A DNA stretch of 64,000 nucleotides from Planctomycetota bacterium (GCA_022711465.1 JAKLEZ010000001.1:62001-126000); one strand, 5' to 3'. Numbered from the stretch's first letter, positions 52,877 through 62,686 are shown. Notes: generated by a model from the sequence alone, not told the origin. Numbers and translations are program-made.

Positions 52877-53542
52877 ATGTCCCAAGCGGACCTCGACATC
52901 AAGGCGTTCATCGACGCCATGTTCGGCGAGAACGCCTACGTCCTCAGCACGCCAGGATCCGATAACCAGCGCATCGGCTGGCTCATCGATCCCGGCCTGG
53001 CCGATCAAGCGGAGCGAATCCTGGCCTACCTCCAGGCCCGGAACATCCAGCTGGAACGTATGCTCCTCACCCACGGCCACGGAGACCACATCGCCGGCGT
53101 CGATACCGTAGCCCGCCGCCATCCCGCCGCGAAACTCATGATCGCCGCCGCCGACGAGCCCATGCTCACCGACGCAACGCTCAACCTTTCAGACCCGTTT
53201 GGCATCCATCTGCAGATTCAGACGCCGGCCGCCGAGCACCTCGAGCCGGACATGGATCTGACCCTGGGAACCCTGCGATGGACCGTGCTGGACACCTCCG
53301 GCCACTCGCCTGGGGGACGTTCCCTACATTGCCGCGACGCAGGCGTGGTCTTTACCGGGGATGCTCTGTTTGCCGGAAGCATCGGCCGTACGGACTTCCC
53401 CGGTTCCGAACACGCCCGGCTCATCTCCAACATCCACCGCCATCTCCTGACCCTCCCTCCGGCAACCCGCGTGTACTCCGGCCACGGACCGGTGACCACC
53501 ATCGAAAGGGAAGTTAAGTTCAACCCGTTTCTGTCCGACTGA
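52877..53542 (+). CDS. Metallo-beta-lactamase-fold hydrolase (glyoxalase II-like)
   Basis: 221 residues from ATG 52877 (AGGAGG just upstream; the frame to 52655 is rejected). Metal-binding motifs in order: LTHGHGDHIAG (HxHxDH), DTSGHSPGG (third His), FTGDALFAGSIGRTDF (bridging Asp) and YSGHGPVTT (last His). This set matches the glyoxalase II/hydroxyacylglutathione hydrolase-like branch of the superfamily with two Zn or Fe ions. In bacteria these proteins hydrolyse thioesters; the physiological substrate is not clear. An 80-base gap precedes the zinc-ribbon gene. Confidence 0.9.
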   Translation: MSQADLDIKAFIDAMFGENAYVLSTPGSDNQRIGWLIDPGLADQAERILAYLQARNIQLERMLLTHGHGDHIAGVDTVARRHPAAKLMIAAADEPMLTDATLNLSDPFGIHLQIQTPAAEHLEPDMDLTLGTLRWTVLDTSGHSPGGRSLHCRDAGVVFTGDALFAGSIGRTDFPGSEHARLISNIHRHLLTLPPATRVYSGHGPVTTIEREVKFNPFLSD

Positions 53543-53639
53543 CACACATGGAACTATGCCAATCGGGGGGCGTAGTAACAAGTAGAGGCACGAAGCCAGG
53601 CGGATCCGGAAGGAAGCCTTGAATGCCTGGAGCGGAGCC

Positions 53640-53936
53640 ATGCTTAACAAAACCACCATCACGACGCGGTGCCCCACCTGCCGGGGCACGTACACCGTAC
53701 CCCCTACGGCTGTCGGACATCGGGCCACCTGCTCCAAGTGTAAAAGCGTGTTCCGGGTTTCCGAGTACAACCCCCACCCCACCGAAGACGATATCCTCCG
53801 CTGGCTGAACGAGGGGATGGAGGAATACGAGTTCAGCCGCGACGACCGGATGGACGAAGGGTCGGCGCCGGAAGCCGCCAAGGACAAGGCCACGCCCATT
53901 CCGCGGAACACCACGCCACTGGCGCAGGCGTCCTAA
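53640..53936 (+). CDS. Small MJ0042-type zinc-ribbon protein
   Basis: 98 residues from ATG 53640; ATG 53619 with a GGAAGGA site is equally possible. The N-terminal CPTCRGTYTVPPTAVGHRATCSKCKSVFRV is an MJ0042-like ribbon of two CxxC knuckles. The rest is acidic and low-complexity (DDILRWLNEGMEEYEFSRDD), possibly helical. In planctomycetes such ribbons precede various domains; here the protein is just ribbon and tail. Role unknown; it might bind nucleic acid or a protein partner. Confidence 0.7.
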   Translation: MLNKTTITTRCPTCRGTYTVPPTAVGHRATCSKCKSVFRVSEYNPHPTEDDILRWLNEGMEEYEFSRDDRMDEGSAPEAAKDKATPIPRNTTPLAQAS

Positions 53937-54057
53937 CCGGCTCTCGGCCCTCGCCTTTTGCACGGCCGGCCCGGCCGATTCAATTCGCCCTCCAGCTTTT
54001 AATAGGTGGTACCGGCGCATCTAGCCCTCGGACGGCCTCACCGGTTAGACTGCCGCC

Positions 54058-55311
54058 ATGAGAACAGGTCTGGAACTCTTCCGGGTGCACAGACAAATCC
54101 CGACCGAACACCTCACCAACGTCAGCAGCGCCGTGCGCGCCGAACTGATCCGATGCGGCGTCCGACTCAAACCCGGAGACCGCATCGCCGTCGCCGTGGG
54201 CAGTCGCGGCATCACCCATCTCGTCGACATGGTCCGCGAAGTGGTCACCTGGGTCAGGTCCCAGGGCGCGACACCATTTCTCGTGCCCGCCATGGGCAGC
54301 CACGGAGGAGCCACCGCCGCCGGCCAGCAGGCAATCCTCGAATACTACGGGCTGTCACAGGAAGCGACCGGAGCTGAGATCCGCTCCTCCATGGAGGTTG
54401 TCGAACTGCCTCGGGGCGACCTGAGCACCCCCGTCTATCTCGATGCCCAGGCCGCGGCCGCCGACGGCACGATCCTCATCAACCGGGTCAAACCGCACAC
54501 CTCGTTCCACGGACGCTACGAAAGCGGCATCATGAAGATGCTCGCCATTGGGCTGGGCAAACGCCCTCAGGCGCTCGTGATTCACCAACTCGGCGCACAG
54601 GGACTCCGCGATACCATGCCCCGGATCGCCCGCCAGATCCTCAAACACGGCAACATCCTCCTCGGCCTGGCCGTCGTGGAAAACGCCTGCAACGAAACCA
54701 TGCGGATCAAGGCCATCCCCGCCCGAGATATCGAGGAGGAGGAGCCACCCTTGCTGGAGATCGCCCGCGCCAATGCCCCCGCCCTGCCGGTGACCAATCT
54801 CGATATCCTCATCGTGGACGAAATCGGCAAGAACATCAGCGGCCTGGGGATGGACACCAACGTGATCGGTCGACTGGGAATCCGCGGACAACCAGAGCCC
54901 CAAACCCCCACGATCCGCATCATCATCGTTCGCGATCTGGCGGCCGCATCCTGCGGCAACGCGGTCGGCATCGGGCTCGCAGATATCACCACCCGCCGAC
55001 TGTTTAACAAACTCGATTTCCGTGCCACCTATGAGAATGCCTTAACCAGTACCTGCCTCGAGCGAGCCAAGGTGCCCATGGTGGCGGACACCGATCGGCA
55101 GGCACTCGACTTCGCACTCCAGGCGATTGCCCTGCAGGACACCAACACGGCTCGTATCATTCGTATCCACAATACATTACGCATCGACCGGTTTCTGGCC
55201 TCCCCGGCGGTGCTCGAAGAGCTCAGCAACCAGCCAGGCATCGAGGTGCTCGGCCAAGTTGAACCCCTGTTCGACGAGCAAGAGAACATGACCGCTGATC
55301 TGACGCCCTGA
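54058..55311 (+). CDS. LarA-like (DUF2088) protein
   Basis: 417 residues. The N-terminal domain follows the LarA fold: IAVAVGSRGITHLVDMVREVV, PFLVPAMGSHGGATAAGQQAIL. The next part has INRVKPHTSFHGRYESGIMKMLAIGLGKRPQA with conserved His/Lys residues, then LDILIVDEIGKNISGLGMDTNVIG and ITTRRLFNKLDF. LarA of lactobacilli is a lactate racemase with a nickel-pincer nucleotide cofactor. Related orphan proteins often have other substrates or no known one. No larB, larC or larE genes are in view, so the cofactor would have to be supplied elsewhere. It stands alone with short flanking gaps. Confidence 0.75.
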   Translation: MRTGLELFRVHRQIPTEHLTNVSSAVRAELIRCGVRLKPGDRIAVAVGSRGITHLVDMVREVVTWVRSQGATPFLVPAMGSHGGATAAGQQAILEYYGLSQEATGAEIRSSMEVVELPRGDLSTPVYLDAQAAAADGTILINRVKPHTSFHGRYESGIMKMLAIGLGKRPQALVIHQLGAQGLRDTMPRIARQILKHGNILLGLAVVENACNETMRIKAIPARDIEEEEPPLLEIARANAPALPVTNLDILIVDEIGKNISGLGMDTNVIGRLGIRGQPEPQTPTIRIIIVRDLAAASCGNAVGIGLADITTRRLFNKLDFRATYENALTSTCLERAKVPMVADTDRQALDFALQAIALQDTNTARIIRIHNTLRIDRFLASPAVLEELSNQPGIEVLGQVEPLFDEQENMTADLTP

Positions 55312-55399
55312 CAAGTCAGGCATCCGCCGCCCAATCGCCTCCAGGGCATGCGCTCCGACTCCCGATACTCCCCTACGTGGCCATCAGACACCTGGGGAC

Positions 55400-55405
55400 T
55401 ATGAT
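55400..55405 (+). promoter_or_regulatory. Possible -10 box upstream of the DUF4097-like gene
   Basis: TATGAT about 125 bases before the ATG at 55528. The matching -35 position (GTGGCC) is poor, so this is a weak call. Confidence 0.25.
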
Positions 55406-55527
55406 AATAGAGGCAAGCGGTCAACCCGGCAGGGATGCTATGCGCGGCCAGGCCAACGGCACCCAGCAAGGGCGCCCTACGGCCACACGATTCGAGTCTG
55501 ATCAACCATACAAAGAGAGGATCTAAC

Positions 55528-56469
55528 ATGACACGGTGGCTCCTGCTCAAGCTCAGTGTGCTCGGTGCGGTCAGTGCCTTCTTGATGGGCGGCACGTTCA
55601 CCTGCAATGTCACCTTCATCCCCCCGGCAAAGAAGGAATCCACGGAAACCCAGACCGCCGCCGTCCCCGCTGGGGCGATCGTCAAGATCGAGAACGACAA
55701 TGGCAGCACCCGCGTTACCGTGGATCCCACCGCCACCGAGGCGACGATCAGGATCACCAAGACGGCTATCGCGTCCACCACCGAGGCCGCTGAGGCACTG
55801 CTCGCCCAGATGGAGGTCACGGTCACACCGGCCGGAGCACCCGACAATACGCTGCTCATCAAGGCCGTCTCTCCGCCAGCAGCGACGACTGACACCAGCC
55901 AGATCCAGTTCACTTTCAACGATGACGACGAAGTCAGCGTCACTGCCCTGTTGAGCGACACCCAGGTCGCCCAGTACCGCCTTCAGATCACCTTGCCGCC
56001 GGCCCATGCGGTCAACGTCACCCAACTCGCCGGGCCGATCCGGGCAATCGAACTTGACACCGCCAGCACGCTCACCGCCTCGGCCGGCTCCATCCGCTCC
56101 ATTCGGGCCCAGGCGGACGTCACCGCCAGCGCTCAGGCCGGATCGGTCACCATCGAGGCCCATCGCGGAAGCGCCGACGTGACCGTCGGAGCGGGCTCGG
56201 TCAGCTTGCAGATCGTCTCACTGGCCTCCACCGATGAAGCCCAGGTCCGCGTGGACGCCGGCAACATCAGCTTGCAGCTTCCCAAGGACGTCCAGGCCGA
56301 CCTCATGGCCTTGACCCAGGTGGGTTTCGTGCACTTCCACGAGCAGGACTTCGACGCGACCTCGGATATCCGCCGGAACTCGGGCTACGTGCAGGGCAAG
56401 CTCAACGGCGGCGGAGCGACCGTCGATGTCCAATCCGACGTCGGCACGATCGAGATCGACTCCTTCTGA
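55528..56469 (+). CDS. Exported DUF4097-like beta-solenoid protein
   Basis: 313 residues from ATG 55528 (AGAGAGG upstream; the frame to 55435 is rejected). The N-terminal hydrophobic segment LLLKLSVLGAVSAFLMGGTFTC may be a signal or lipoprotein anchor. The C-terminal half repeats short strands with turns, LDTASTLTASAGSIRSIRAQADVTASAQAGSV and GSADVTVGAGSVSLQIVS, the ladder pattern of DUF4097-type putative adhesins. The function of such proteins is not established; they may form a surface beta-helix. No operon partner: the next gene starts 303 bases away. Confidence 0.65.
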   Translation: MTRWLLLKLSVLGAVSAFLMGGTFTCNVTFIPPAKKESTETQTAAVPAGAIVKIENDNGSTRVTVDPTATEATIRITKTAIASTTEAAEALLAQMEVTVTPAGAPDNTLLIKAVSPPAATTDTSQIQFTFNDDDEVSVTALLSDTQVAQYRLQITLPPAHAVNVTQLAGPIRAIELDTASTLTASAGSIRSIRAQADVTASAQAGSVTIEAHRGSADVTVGAGSVSLQIVSLASTDEAQVRVDAGNISLQLPKDVQADLMALTQVGFVHFHEQDFDATSDIRRNSGYVQGKLNGGGATVDVQSDVGTIEIDSF

Positions 56470-56771
56470 CAACGCGTTGCCCCCGGCCGGCACGACGCTT
56501 CACCCTGCCCGTGCCACGGCCGCTACAACCGACGGTCGCGGGACCGCCAGGACCGAACCGGAAGACATCCCCGCCATGGGCGACGCTTCCGCCATCGGCG
56601 GCCCCAGAACCACCTACGCCCTCTTGCGACGATCGGAGAATCGCCTCCCATGCCGGGTATCGCGGTCCACAGCACGAGAGCTTTGCCGGATCAGGCCCGG
56701 AATCGACCCTACCCACCCACCAGAGTCTGGCTACGAAAACGAGAACGAACTTTCAGAAACCGGAGAATCCT
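56470..56771 (+). other. Spacer before the BNR propeller gene
   Basis: 302 bases. The frame of the next gene is open throughout but has no usable start or signal peptide before 56772. No clear promoter or terminator was identified. Confidence 0.4.
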
Positions 56772-59018
56772 ATGAGAGTCGCTCTGACCCGCTTTCTCGT
56801 CGTGTTCACCGTCGAAGCTTCGATCGCAATCGCCGCCGAGCCCATCACCTGGCAGCCCGAGGGACTGGCCGGCGGCGGAGCCATGTTCACACCGGCGATC
56901 AGCCCGGTGGATCCCCGGCGCATGATAGTCAATTGCGACATGAGCGCGGCCTATATCTCCCACGACGCGGGACGGACGTGGCGCATGATCCACGAAAGCC
57001 AGCTGCTCAGCAACATTCGCTGTCGCCCCACCTTTCACCCTCAAGAGGTAGATACCATCTTCGCGGCTAACGGATGGTCCGGCCGGCTCGCTGTCAGCCG
57101 CGACGGCGGCGAGACCTGGAAGGCCATCGGAAACCTGCGCGGCGATCTCATCGGTGAAATCGCCATCAACCCCCACCGACCCCAATCCATGCTCGCCGGC
57201 GTGAACCAGGAGGTCTGGCAATCACAAGACGGCGGCACGAACTGGGTACGATGCGATGGCCCGAAGGGCGAAGCCGTCGGCTTCTGCTTCCGCCAGGCGG
57301 GATCAGGCGGCCGCGGGGCGATCCTGGCGGCCACCCACGCAGGCATCTGGCGATCCGACGACGACGGCAAAACATGGGCGGAGAAAAGCACCGGCCTGCC
57401 CTGGAAGAACCTCCGCGGATTCACCGGCGGGTTCGACCACGAGGGCAAGACGGGAATGCTCTACTGCGCCATCCCCAGCAAGAACCAAGGAGGACAATTC
57501 GCCGGCGGCGTGTATCGCTCCAGGGACGTCGGCGACACCTGGGAAAGCGTGCCCGGGCTTGGACTCAACAAGGACATCAAGCCGGCCGACCAGTGGGCCC
57601 ACCATCCCGTGGCTCAATACTACCGCGTGCTCACCACCAGTGTCCGACCGCTCACGGTCTATGCCCTCAACGCCAATACCGGCGTCATTCCACCCCACCA
57701 GACGGCCGTCTATCGCTCCGACGACGGGGGCAACACCTTCCGGCCAACCTTCTTCCCCGACCCGCGCTTCCCGGGCTACAACGTCGAGCCCGACTACACC
57801 ACCGTCGGCGATCGGCAATACTACCAGTCCATACCGGAAAACGTCGCCATCTGCCCAACCGACCCGGATATCCTGATCCAGACCGACTCGGGCAATTGCA
57901 TCATCACCACGAACGGCGGCCGGCAATGGTACAACGGCCACGCCCGGCAGGCGAAGCAGGCCGGTTTCTTCGAGTGCACCGGCCTCGTGGTCACGACCAC
58001 GTGGCACTACTACCTCGACCCGTTTGAACCTGCCCGCCGGTACATCTGCTACACCGACATCGGCTTCGCCCGTTCGATGGACGCCGGCGGTACCTGGCGC
58101 TGGTGGGCGGAAGGCGAAAAGGCACCCTGGCGCAACACCTGTTACGAACTGGCCTTCGATCCGGAGATACGCGGAAAAACCTGGGGGGCCTTCTCCAATG
58201 TCCACGACATCCCCAACGACAACATCATCAGCGGCCGACACAACTCCAAGGGGCCGGGCGGCGTCTGCCTCAGTGTTGATCACGGAGAACACTGGACAAC
58301 CGTCAGCAAGGGCCTTCCGGAAGCCCCCTGCACCGCCGTCGTCCTCGACCCAAACAGCCCCAAGGGCAATCGAACGCTCTACGCCGGCGTTTTCGGCCAC
58401 GGTGTCTACAAGTCCACCGACGACGGTCAGTCGTGGAGCCGCGCGGGGCAGGTGGGCTCCAAGGACAACCGGCGAGTCTGCCGCGTGCAACTGCATCGCG
58501 ACGGCACACTGCTCGCCCTGGTGACCGCCATGCGCCAAGAGAACGGCTGGCTGGCCGACGGCCCAGGCCTGTATGCCTCGAGCGACGGCGGCTCGACCTG
58601 GCGGCTGCTGAACGAGTCGCAACCTCTGTTGTGGCCCAAGGACTTCGCTGTCGACCCGGCCGACAGCAAGGTCGTCTACCTGGCCGCGGCTAACGCCCGG
58701 CCGCACCAGCAGGCCGGCCTGTACAGGACCCGCAACGGAGGCCGGTCATGGAACCTCCTGGCCCGCAAGGGACCGGAGCACTTCGGTGTCGCCCTCAGTC
58801 CGCACCACAAGGGGTGGATCTACTTGACCTTGTGCGAAGGAGCCCCGGGGGCCGGCCTGTGGCTCAGCCGCGATGACGGGGAGACGTGGGTCCCGTTCGA
58901 TGATCTGCCGTTCCGGAACATCCAGCGGGTCACCTTCGATCCGTCGGACTCAGCGACGATCTACCTCGCAACCTTCGGCGGAAGTGTCTGGCGTGGACCC
59001 GCCGAGCCGGGGCGGTAA
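56772..59018 (+). CDS. Secreted BNR/Asp-box beta-propeller protein, xyloglucanase- or sialidase-like
   Basis: 748 residues from ATG 56772 with GGAG upstream. A signal peptide (RFLVVFTVEASIAIA) precedes two propeller-like halves rich in Asp-boxes: SHDAGRTW, SRDGGETW, SQDGGTNW, SDDDGKTW, SRDVGDTW, SDDGGNTF, SSDGGSTW and SRDDGETW. This resembles GH74-type xyloglucanases and other BNR hydrolases. Possible acidic catalytic residues lie in GLWLSRDDGE and FDPEIRGK, but I cannot assign them. It probably acts on or binds external polysaccharide, in line with the other glycosidases here. Confidence 0.8.
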   Translation: MRVALTRFLVVFTVEASIAIAAEPITWQPEGLAGGGAMFTPAISPVDPRRMIVNCDMSAAYISHDAGRTWRMIHESQLLSNIRCRPTFHPQEVDTIFAANGWSGRLAVSRDGGETWKAIGNLRGDLIGEIAINPHRPQSMLAGVNQEVWQSQDGGTNWVRCDGPKGEAVGFCFRQAGSGGRGAILAATHAGIWRSDDDGKTWAEKSTGLPWKNLRGFTGGFDHEGKTGMLYCAIPSKNQGGQFAGGVYRSRDVGDTWESVPGLGLNKDIKPADQWAHHPVAQYYRVLTTSVRPLTVYALNANTGVIPPHQTAVYRSDDGGNTFRPTFFPDPRFPGYNVEPDYTTVGDRQYYQSIPENVAICPTDPDILIQTDSGNCIITTNGGRQWYNGHARQAKQAGFFECTGLVVTTTWHYYLDPFEPARRYICYTDIGFARSMDAGGTWRWWAEGEKAPWRNTCYELAFDPEIRGKTWGAFSNVHDIPNDNIISGRHNSKGPGGVCLSVDHGEHWTTVSKGLPEAPCTAVVLDPNSPKGNRTLYAGVFGHGVYKSTDDGQSWSRAGQVGSKDNRRVCRVQLHRDGTLLALVTAMRQENGWLADGPGLYASSDGGSTWRLLNESQPLLWPKDFAVDPADSKVVYLAAANARPHQQAGLYRTRNGGRSWNLLARKGPEHFGVALSPHHKGWIYLTLCEGAPGAGLWLSRDDGETWVPFDDLPFRNIQRVTFDPSDSATIYLATFGGSVWRGPAEPGR

Positions 59019-59115
59019 CACCTCAGGAAACCGCGAGGCCCTCGAACCCCAACGCGACCGCTTGCCCTCCTGGGCCGGTCCGTCCGAGGAACCCATGGCC
59101 CCGTCGGGGGAATAA

Positions 59116-59153
59116 AGAAGTTCACCCGGCGCGGGGGAGCACGCCGGGTGAAC
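59116..59153 (-). terminator. Rho-independent terminator of the PEP-CTERM gene
   Basis: Perfect 12-base stem GTTCACCCGGCG / CGCCGGGTGAAC with a 10-base loop. On the minus strand it is followed by CTTCTTTATT. It lies 40 bases after the PEP-CTERM stop and may also stop plus-strand transcription from the BNR gene, although no T tract follows on that side. Confidence 0.8.
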
Positions 59154-59192
59154 AACAACTCCTCTACACATTCGGTCTTCGGATCGCTGCAA

Positions 59193-59951
59193 CTACCGCG
59201 TCCGGCGGCGAACCAGCCCCAACACGGCGACGATCGCCAGCAGGCCAACCGACGAAGGCTCCGGCGTGATCACCGCACCGTACATGTTCCGGCCGCCGTT
59301 GTCGGCCTGCAGCAGGTTGAGTGTGCCAGCCGCGAACTCCTTGTAGTAAACCGAATACCACTGGTTGATGGTGCCGTCAGAAGCCTCGTCAATGGCGACT
59401 TCGTCGGGAACAGCGGTGTTCTTAAAACGGTTCAGCCCGTTCGCAGTAGCCAGCCAGCCCTCATCCACAATCCACTGCATGTGGGTTGCGTCAAAGGTCG
59501 GCGGGGTGGCGTTGTCGCCGTCTGACAACCGGTTGTCGATGAGCATGTACACCGTCACCGGCTGGCCGACAGTGACCGCCAGGTTGTACGGCACATTGTC
59601 GCGGTTGTCGTTGCCGGACATGATGTACTCGCCACCGACCAGGTACGCCGGTACCGGCAGGCTGTTGGCGAGATCATCGGAGTAACGGTGCGGGCGGTCC
59701 ACAAACGTGGGTGCGAGGCTGCCGAAGGCGGGCACGGTGAAGTTCTCGCCAACGACCGCGCCCGGGAAGGGCTCATTCGCCACCGTGATGGCGAATGTCT
59801 GGCCCGTCCACTTGGCCGTGATCGTGTCCGTGGCCTCGTTGTCGCCCCCGGTCTCAACCACATTACTGATCATCTGACCGAACGCGACCGGCGCGGCCAA
59901 GCTCAGGGCCAACGTCACGACGGTCATCCATTTGGCGGTACGCACACACAT
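59193..59951 (-). CDS. PEP-CTERM sorting-signal secreted protein
   Basis: 252 residues. The start at 59951 has GAGGAG 10 bases upstream. A signal peptide ends near AAPVAFGQ. The mature part is beta-rich (FVDRPHRYSD, YLVGGEYIMSGNDNRDN, VTVYMLIDNR) with no named domain. The C-terminus ITPEPSSVGLLAIVAVLGLVRRRTR is a classic PEP-CTERM tail: Pro-Glu-Pro, a hydrophobic helix and an Arg cluster, the substrate type for exosortases. The gene is monocistronic with its own terminator and upstream promoter. Its role is likely structural, in the EPS or cell envelope. Confidence 0.88.
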   Translation of the reverse strand: MCVRTAKWMTVVTLALSLAAPVAFGQMISNVVETGGDNEATDTITAKWTGQTFAITVANEPFPGAVVGENFTVPAFGSLAPTFVDRPHRYSDDLANSLPVPAYLVGGEYIMSGNDNRDNVPYNLAVTVGQPVTVYMLIDNRLSDGDNATPPTFDATHMQWIVDEGWLATANGLNRFKNTAVPDEVAIDEASDGTINQWYSVYYKEFAAGTLNLLQADNGGRNMYGAVITPEPSSVGLLAIVAVLGLVRRRTR

Positions 59952-60080
59952 GGCATCTTTCTCCTCTGACAGATGAACTTACTGTTTGACCACTCAGGTA
60001 CGACTAGTTGCCCCCACCGCGGGGTCGCCCTCCGAGTACGCTCACGGACTCGACGTGACAGGTCCGGGCTGTACATCTCC

Positions 60081-60109
60081 AAACTACCCCACTCTCGACG
60101 CATTGTCAA
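60081..60109 (-). promoter_or_regulatory. Promoter of the PEP-CTERM gene
   Basis: On the minus strand a perfect TTGACA, 17-base spacer, then TAGTTT (a weak -10). Transcription would start near 60074, giving a leader of about 120 bases. Confidence 0.45.
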
Positions 60110-60597
60110 GAGAAAATCGGGTAACTACCGATCGCATTCCATTATCGACGCGACCCCGGCTCTATGACCAGAGATAGCTCAAACGGTCCCGCTCGCGGGC
60201 CAGGACTGCGTTGTCGATCTCCAGGACTGAGAGTACCGGCCACCGCCCGGACGGCACGACGCCCGTCCCCATTCATACCTGCGGCCAGGATGGTTCCTGA
60301 CCAGCCTGTGGACCGTCTTTGGACCCGCCCAATTCCTGAACAACTGATCGGTAATTCTCGTACTGGCCACCAGGCCCGGCAACCACGCCAGTCAGTCCGA
60401 CGCCGGCGAGGATCCCGCCCCTGCCTTCGATCTGGAGGAGGCCTGAGGCACCTCCAGCCTGCCCGGGTACTCGGCAAACCAGGTCAAACCTGATGAATCG
60501 CAGCGCTGAGACTCCGTCCGATTGAACGGCTGCCCACTCCCATCTGGGGGCGCACCCTTTCAAAGGCACACCAGGCTCCCTGCCGACCCTCGCGCGG
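60110..60597. other. Gene-free spacer, PEP-CTERM promoter to GH30-like gene
   Basis: About 490 bases. Small frames occur on both strands (for example 60142-60477 minus), but none shows motifs or a ribosome site. Nothing else recognised. Confidence 0.4.
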
Positions 60598-62628
60598 TCA
60601 CCTCCCCAACCCGGATCCACCGGCGCCGGTTGGCGAGACCCCTTCCCCCCCGTCAGGTTTCGCCACGACGCTCGTCAGACTCATCCTGTCGAGCATCAAC
60701 TCCGCCTTGCCGTCGACGGCCGGCACGCTGCCACTTTCCTGCATACCACGCTGGCCATCGGTCACGTAGACGCGCACCGTCCGCACCCCCCTCGGAAGAC
60801 CGGATATCCTGGCCTTGCGAGCCGCTCCCTTGTTGACCAGATGGACCACGTACGATCCGCGATCAACAAAGGCGCAGGAGACCACACCAGGCCTGTCGCA
60901 GGTCACCGGTACGGAGGCCGCACCAACGGAGGTCATGCCCAGCTGCTTGAGCTGCCAGAATCGCTGCGTAGGCTCGAGCGAGCGGCCATCAAGGCCACCG
61001 GTCAGAACCGAGTAGTCGGCCGTGAGCTGCCAATGCAGAATCGACCGCGGCTGAGCCACGCGGCAGATCTCCACGTACTGGCTGATCTCTTCGAGGGCAT
61101 ACCAGGATTCGACAAACACGTCTCGAACCCGGTAAGCGAAGGGATCGATGCCACCTTCACCCACGATCAGGGGTACCTTCAACCGGCAGGCGGCTTCGCT
61201 GAATCGAGTGTACTGCTCGACAGTGCCGCCCCACCAGGAATGGAACGAGATGGCACCGACGTACTTGACCGCCTCGGGATCCGCCATAGCCGGCTCGATG
61301 AAGTGGGTGGCGGTGGGATTGCCGGTATCGCCCAGGATCATCCTCGTCGCCAGCCGGCGCGAGGCAAAATAAACCCCCAGCCGCTTGATGGCCTCCGCGT
61401 GCTCCTGTGGGCTCTGAAGCACGTCGATACCCATGTCGGACTCATTGAACGAGAAGAGCACCGGCTCGGCGCCATAGTGCTGCCCCAGGTACTCCAGGTA
61501 TCCGCCGATCGCCGCGCAAACCCTGTCCCACTTCTCAGGATTGAGCCGCTTCTGTCCGCCCTTCCCGTCATCGTCGCCCAGCGCCCAGCGGGGGGCCGAC
61601 CAAATGCTGGCAATCGTGGGAATCTGCCGCTTGGCCAGTGCTCCCGCCATTTCCATCGCCTGCCTGACGGCGCCATCCAACTGCCCCGCCGCGGCCGCCG
61701 CCACCGGATCCGCATCCTCCTCGGGCTGCCATCGGTCCAGCGGCATGGCCACGCGACCCCAGGCGACACGCAAATGGTCCAGGTTGTACTGAATGTGCGC
61801 CGCGTCGGCCCAGCTCTGGATGCGGAAATTGCCGCCTATACCGTCATAGGCGCAGCCTGGCCGCAATGCGTCCATCGCGAGCGCCACCGGCGACCTGTCG
61901 ACCTCGCCCGTGGCTTTGATCGAGAAATCCGAGCGGATGTGCTGATCCGCGGCCAGGCTGCCCCGACTCAGGGGAAACGCGAGTTCAATGTCGCCGTTAC
62001 CGCGAGTGCGATCGTCCTGGATAATCACCTCCCGCGGAGCATCAAAAGCGATCTCGAACTGCCGACGCGGACAGCCAACGCGAACACCCTTGGCCGAGGC
62101 GCGGAGGTACAGGTTCGGAGCCGAAGGACGGGTCGTGGCCAGGGCAATCTGAGTGTTTACAGGTTCGACCAAGTACGCCGAACTGCCGGCGTACTCGGCA
62201 CCCGGAAGAGCGACAACGAAGTTGACCCCGCCCATCGGCGTCTCGGCGATGGCGTCCATCTGGATGTCCACACGGATGGCATCTGCAGCCGTCTGCCTGT
62301 AGGTTGTCCGGAAGGTCGCAGTCCCCCGGCGTCCCCTTCGCCCCGGCCCGCCGGATGGGGAGGAAAGGTCGCCCGTCACCACCAAGTCCATACCCTGACG
62401 CGAGTACCGACTGCCGCCACTTCTCCCCACACCGGTCGGTCTGCCTTTCGAGCCCTCAGCAGGGATCACCTGAATGCCGGCGGTGAAAGCCATCAGTTCC
62501 CCGTCGATCCGTATCCCGCGCAGATTGCCGTTGGACATGGCTTCGAGCTGGGCCAGCACGACAGGACTGCAGGACGCAACCAGCAACGCCGAAATGAGGA
62601 TCGGACGAGGAGCGGATGCCTGCTTCAT
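60598..62628 (-). CDS. Secreted clan GH-A glycosidase, GH30-like
   Basis: 676 residues from ATG 62628 (AAGGAG upstream; the frame to 62727 is not needed). A signal peptide (ILISALLVASCSPVVLA) is followed by a beta-rich domain (about 30-265) and then a TIM-barrel region: YDGIGGNFRIQSWA, IWSAPRWALGDD, LFSFNESDMGIDV with the acid/base Glu396, VGAISFHSWWGG and LIVGEGGIDPFAYR with the nucleophile Glu491. A beta-sandwich at the end (DRGSYVVHLVNKGAAR) is typical of GH30/GH-A enzymes. It probably cleaves beta-linked polysaccharide. The substrate cannot be read from sequence. Confidence 0.8.
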   Translation of the reverse strand: MKQASAPRPILISALLVASCSPVVLAQLEAMSNGNLRGIRIDGELMAFTAGIQVIPAEGSKGRPTGVGRSGGSRYSRQGMDLVVTGDLSSPSGGPGRRGRRGTATFRTTYRQTAADAIRVDIQMDAIAETPMGGVNFVVALPGAEYAGSSAYLVEPVNTQIALATTRPSAPNLYLRASAKGVRVGCPRRQFEIAFDAPREVIIQDDRTRGNGDIELAFPLSRGSLAADQHIRSDFSIKATGEVDRSPVALAMDALRPGCAYDGIGGNFRIQSWADAAHIQYNLDHLRVAWGRVAMPLDRWQPEEDADPVAAAAAGQLDGAVRQAMEMAGALAKRQIPTIASIWSAPRWALGDDDGKGGQKRLNPEKWDRVCAAIGGYLEYLGQHYGAEPVLFSFNESDMGIDVLQSPQEHAEAIKRLGVYFASRRLATRMILGDTGNPTATHFIEPAMADPEAVKYVGAISFHSWWGGTVEQYTRFSEAACRLKVPLIVGEGGIDPFAYRVRDVFVESWYALEEISQYVEICRVAQPRSILHWQLTADYSVLTGGLDGRSLEPTQRFWQLKQLGMTSVGAASVPVTCDRPGVVSCAFVDRGSYVVHLVNKGAARKARISGLPRGVRTVRVYVTDGQRGMQESGSVPAVDGKAELMLDRMSLTSVVAKPDGGEGVSPTGAGGSGLGR

Positions 62629-62657
62629 GAACCGGTCACTCCTTGGTACGCCGGCGT

Positions 62658-62686
62658 AGTATAGTCGGAAACACGGCCTCGGTTGA
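62658..62686 (-). promoter_or_regulatory. Possible promoter of the GH30-like gene
   Basis: On the minus strand TCAACC, 17 bases, TATACT. The -10 box is good and the -35 poor. It would start the transcript about 23 bases before the ATG at 62628. Confidence 0.4.

Noticed and set aside
57303..58706. 467-codon minus-strand frame
   Set aside because: Shadow of the BNR propeller gene; the plus strand has repeated Asp-boxes.
60841..62664. 607-codon plus-strand frame
   Set aside because: Antisense to the GH30-like gene, which has a signal peptide and catalytic Glu motifs.
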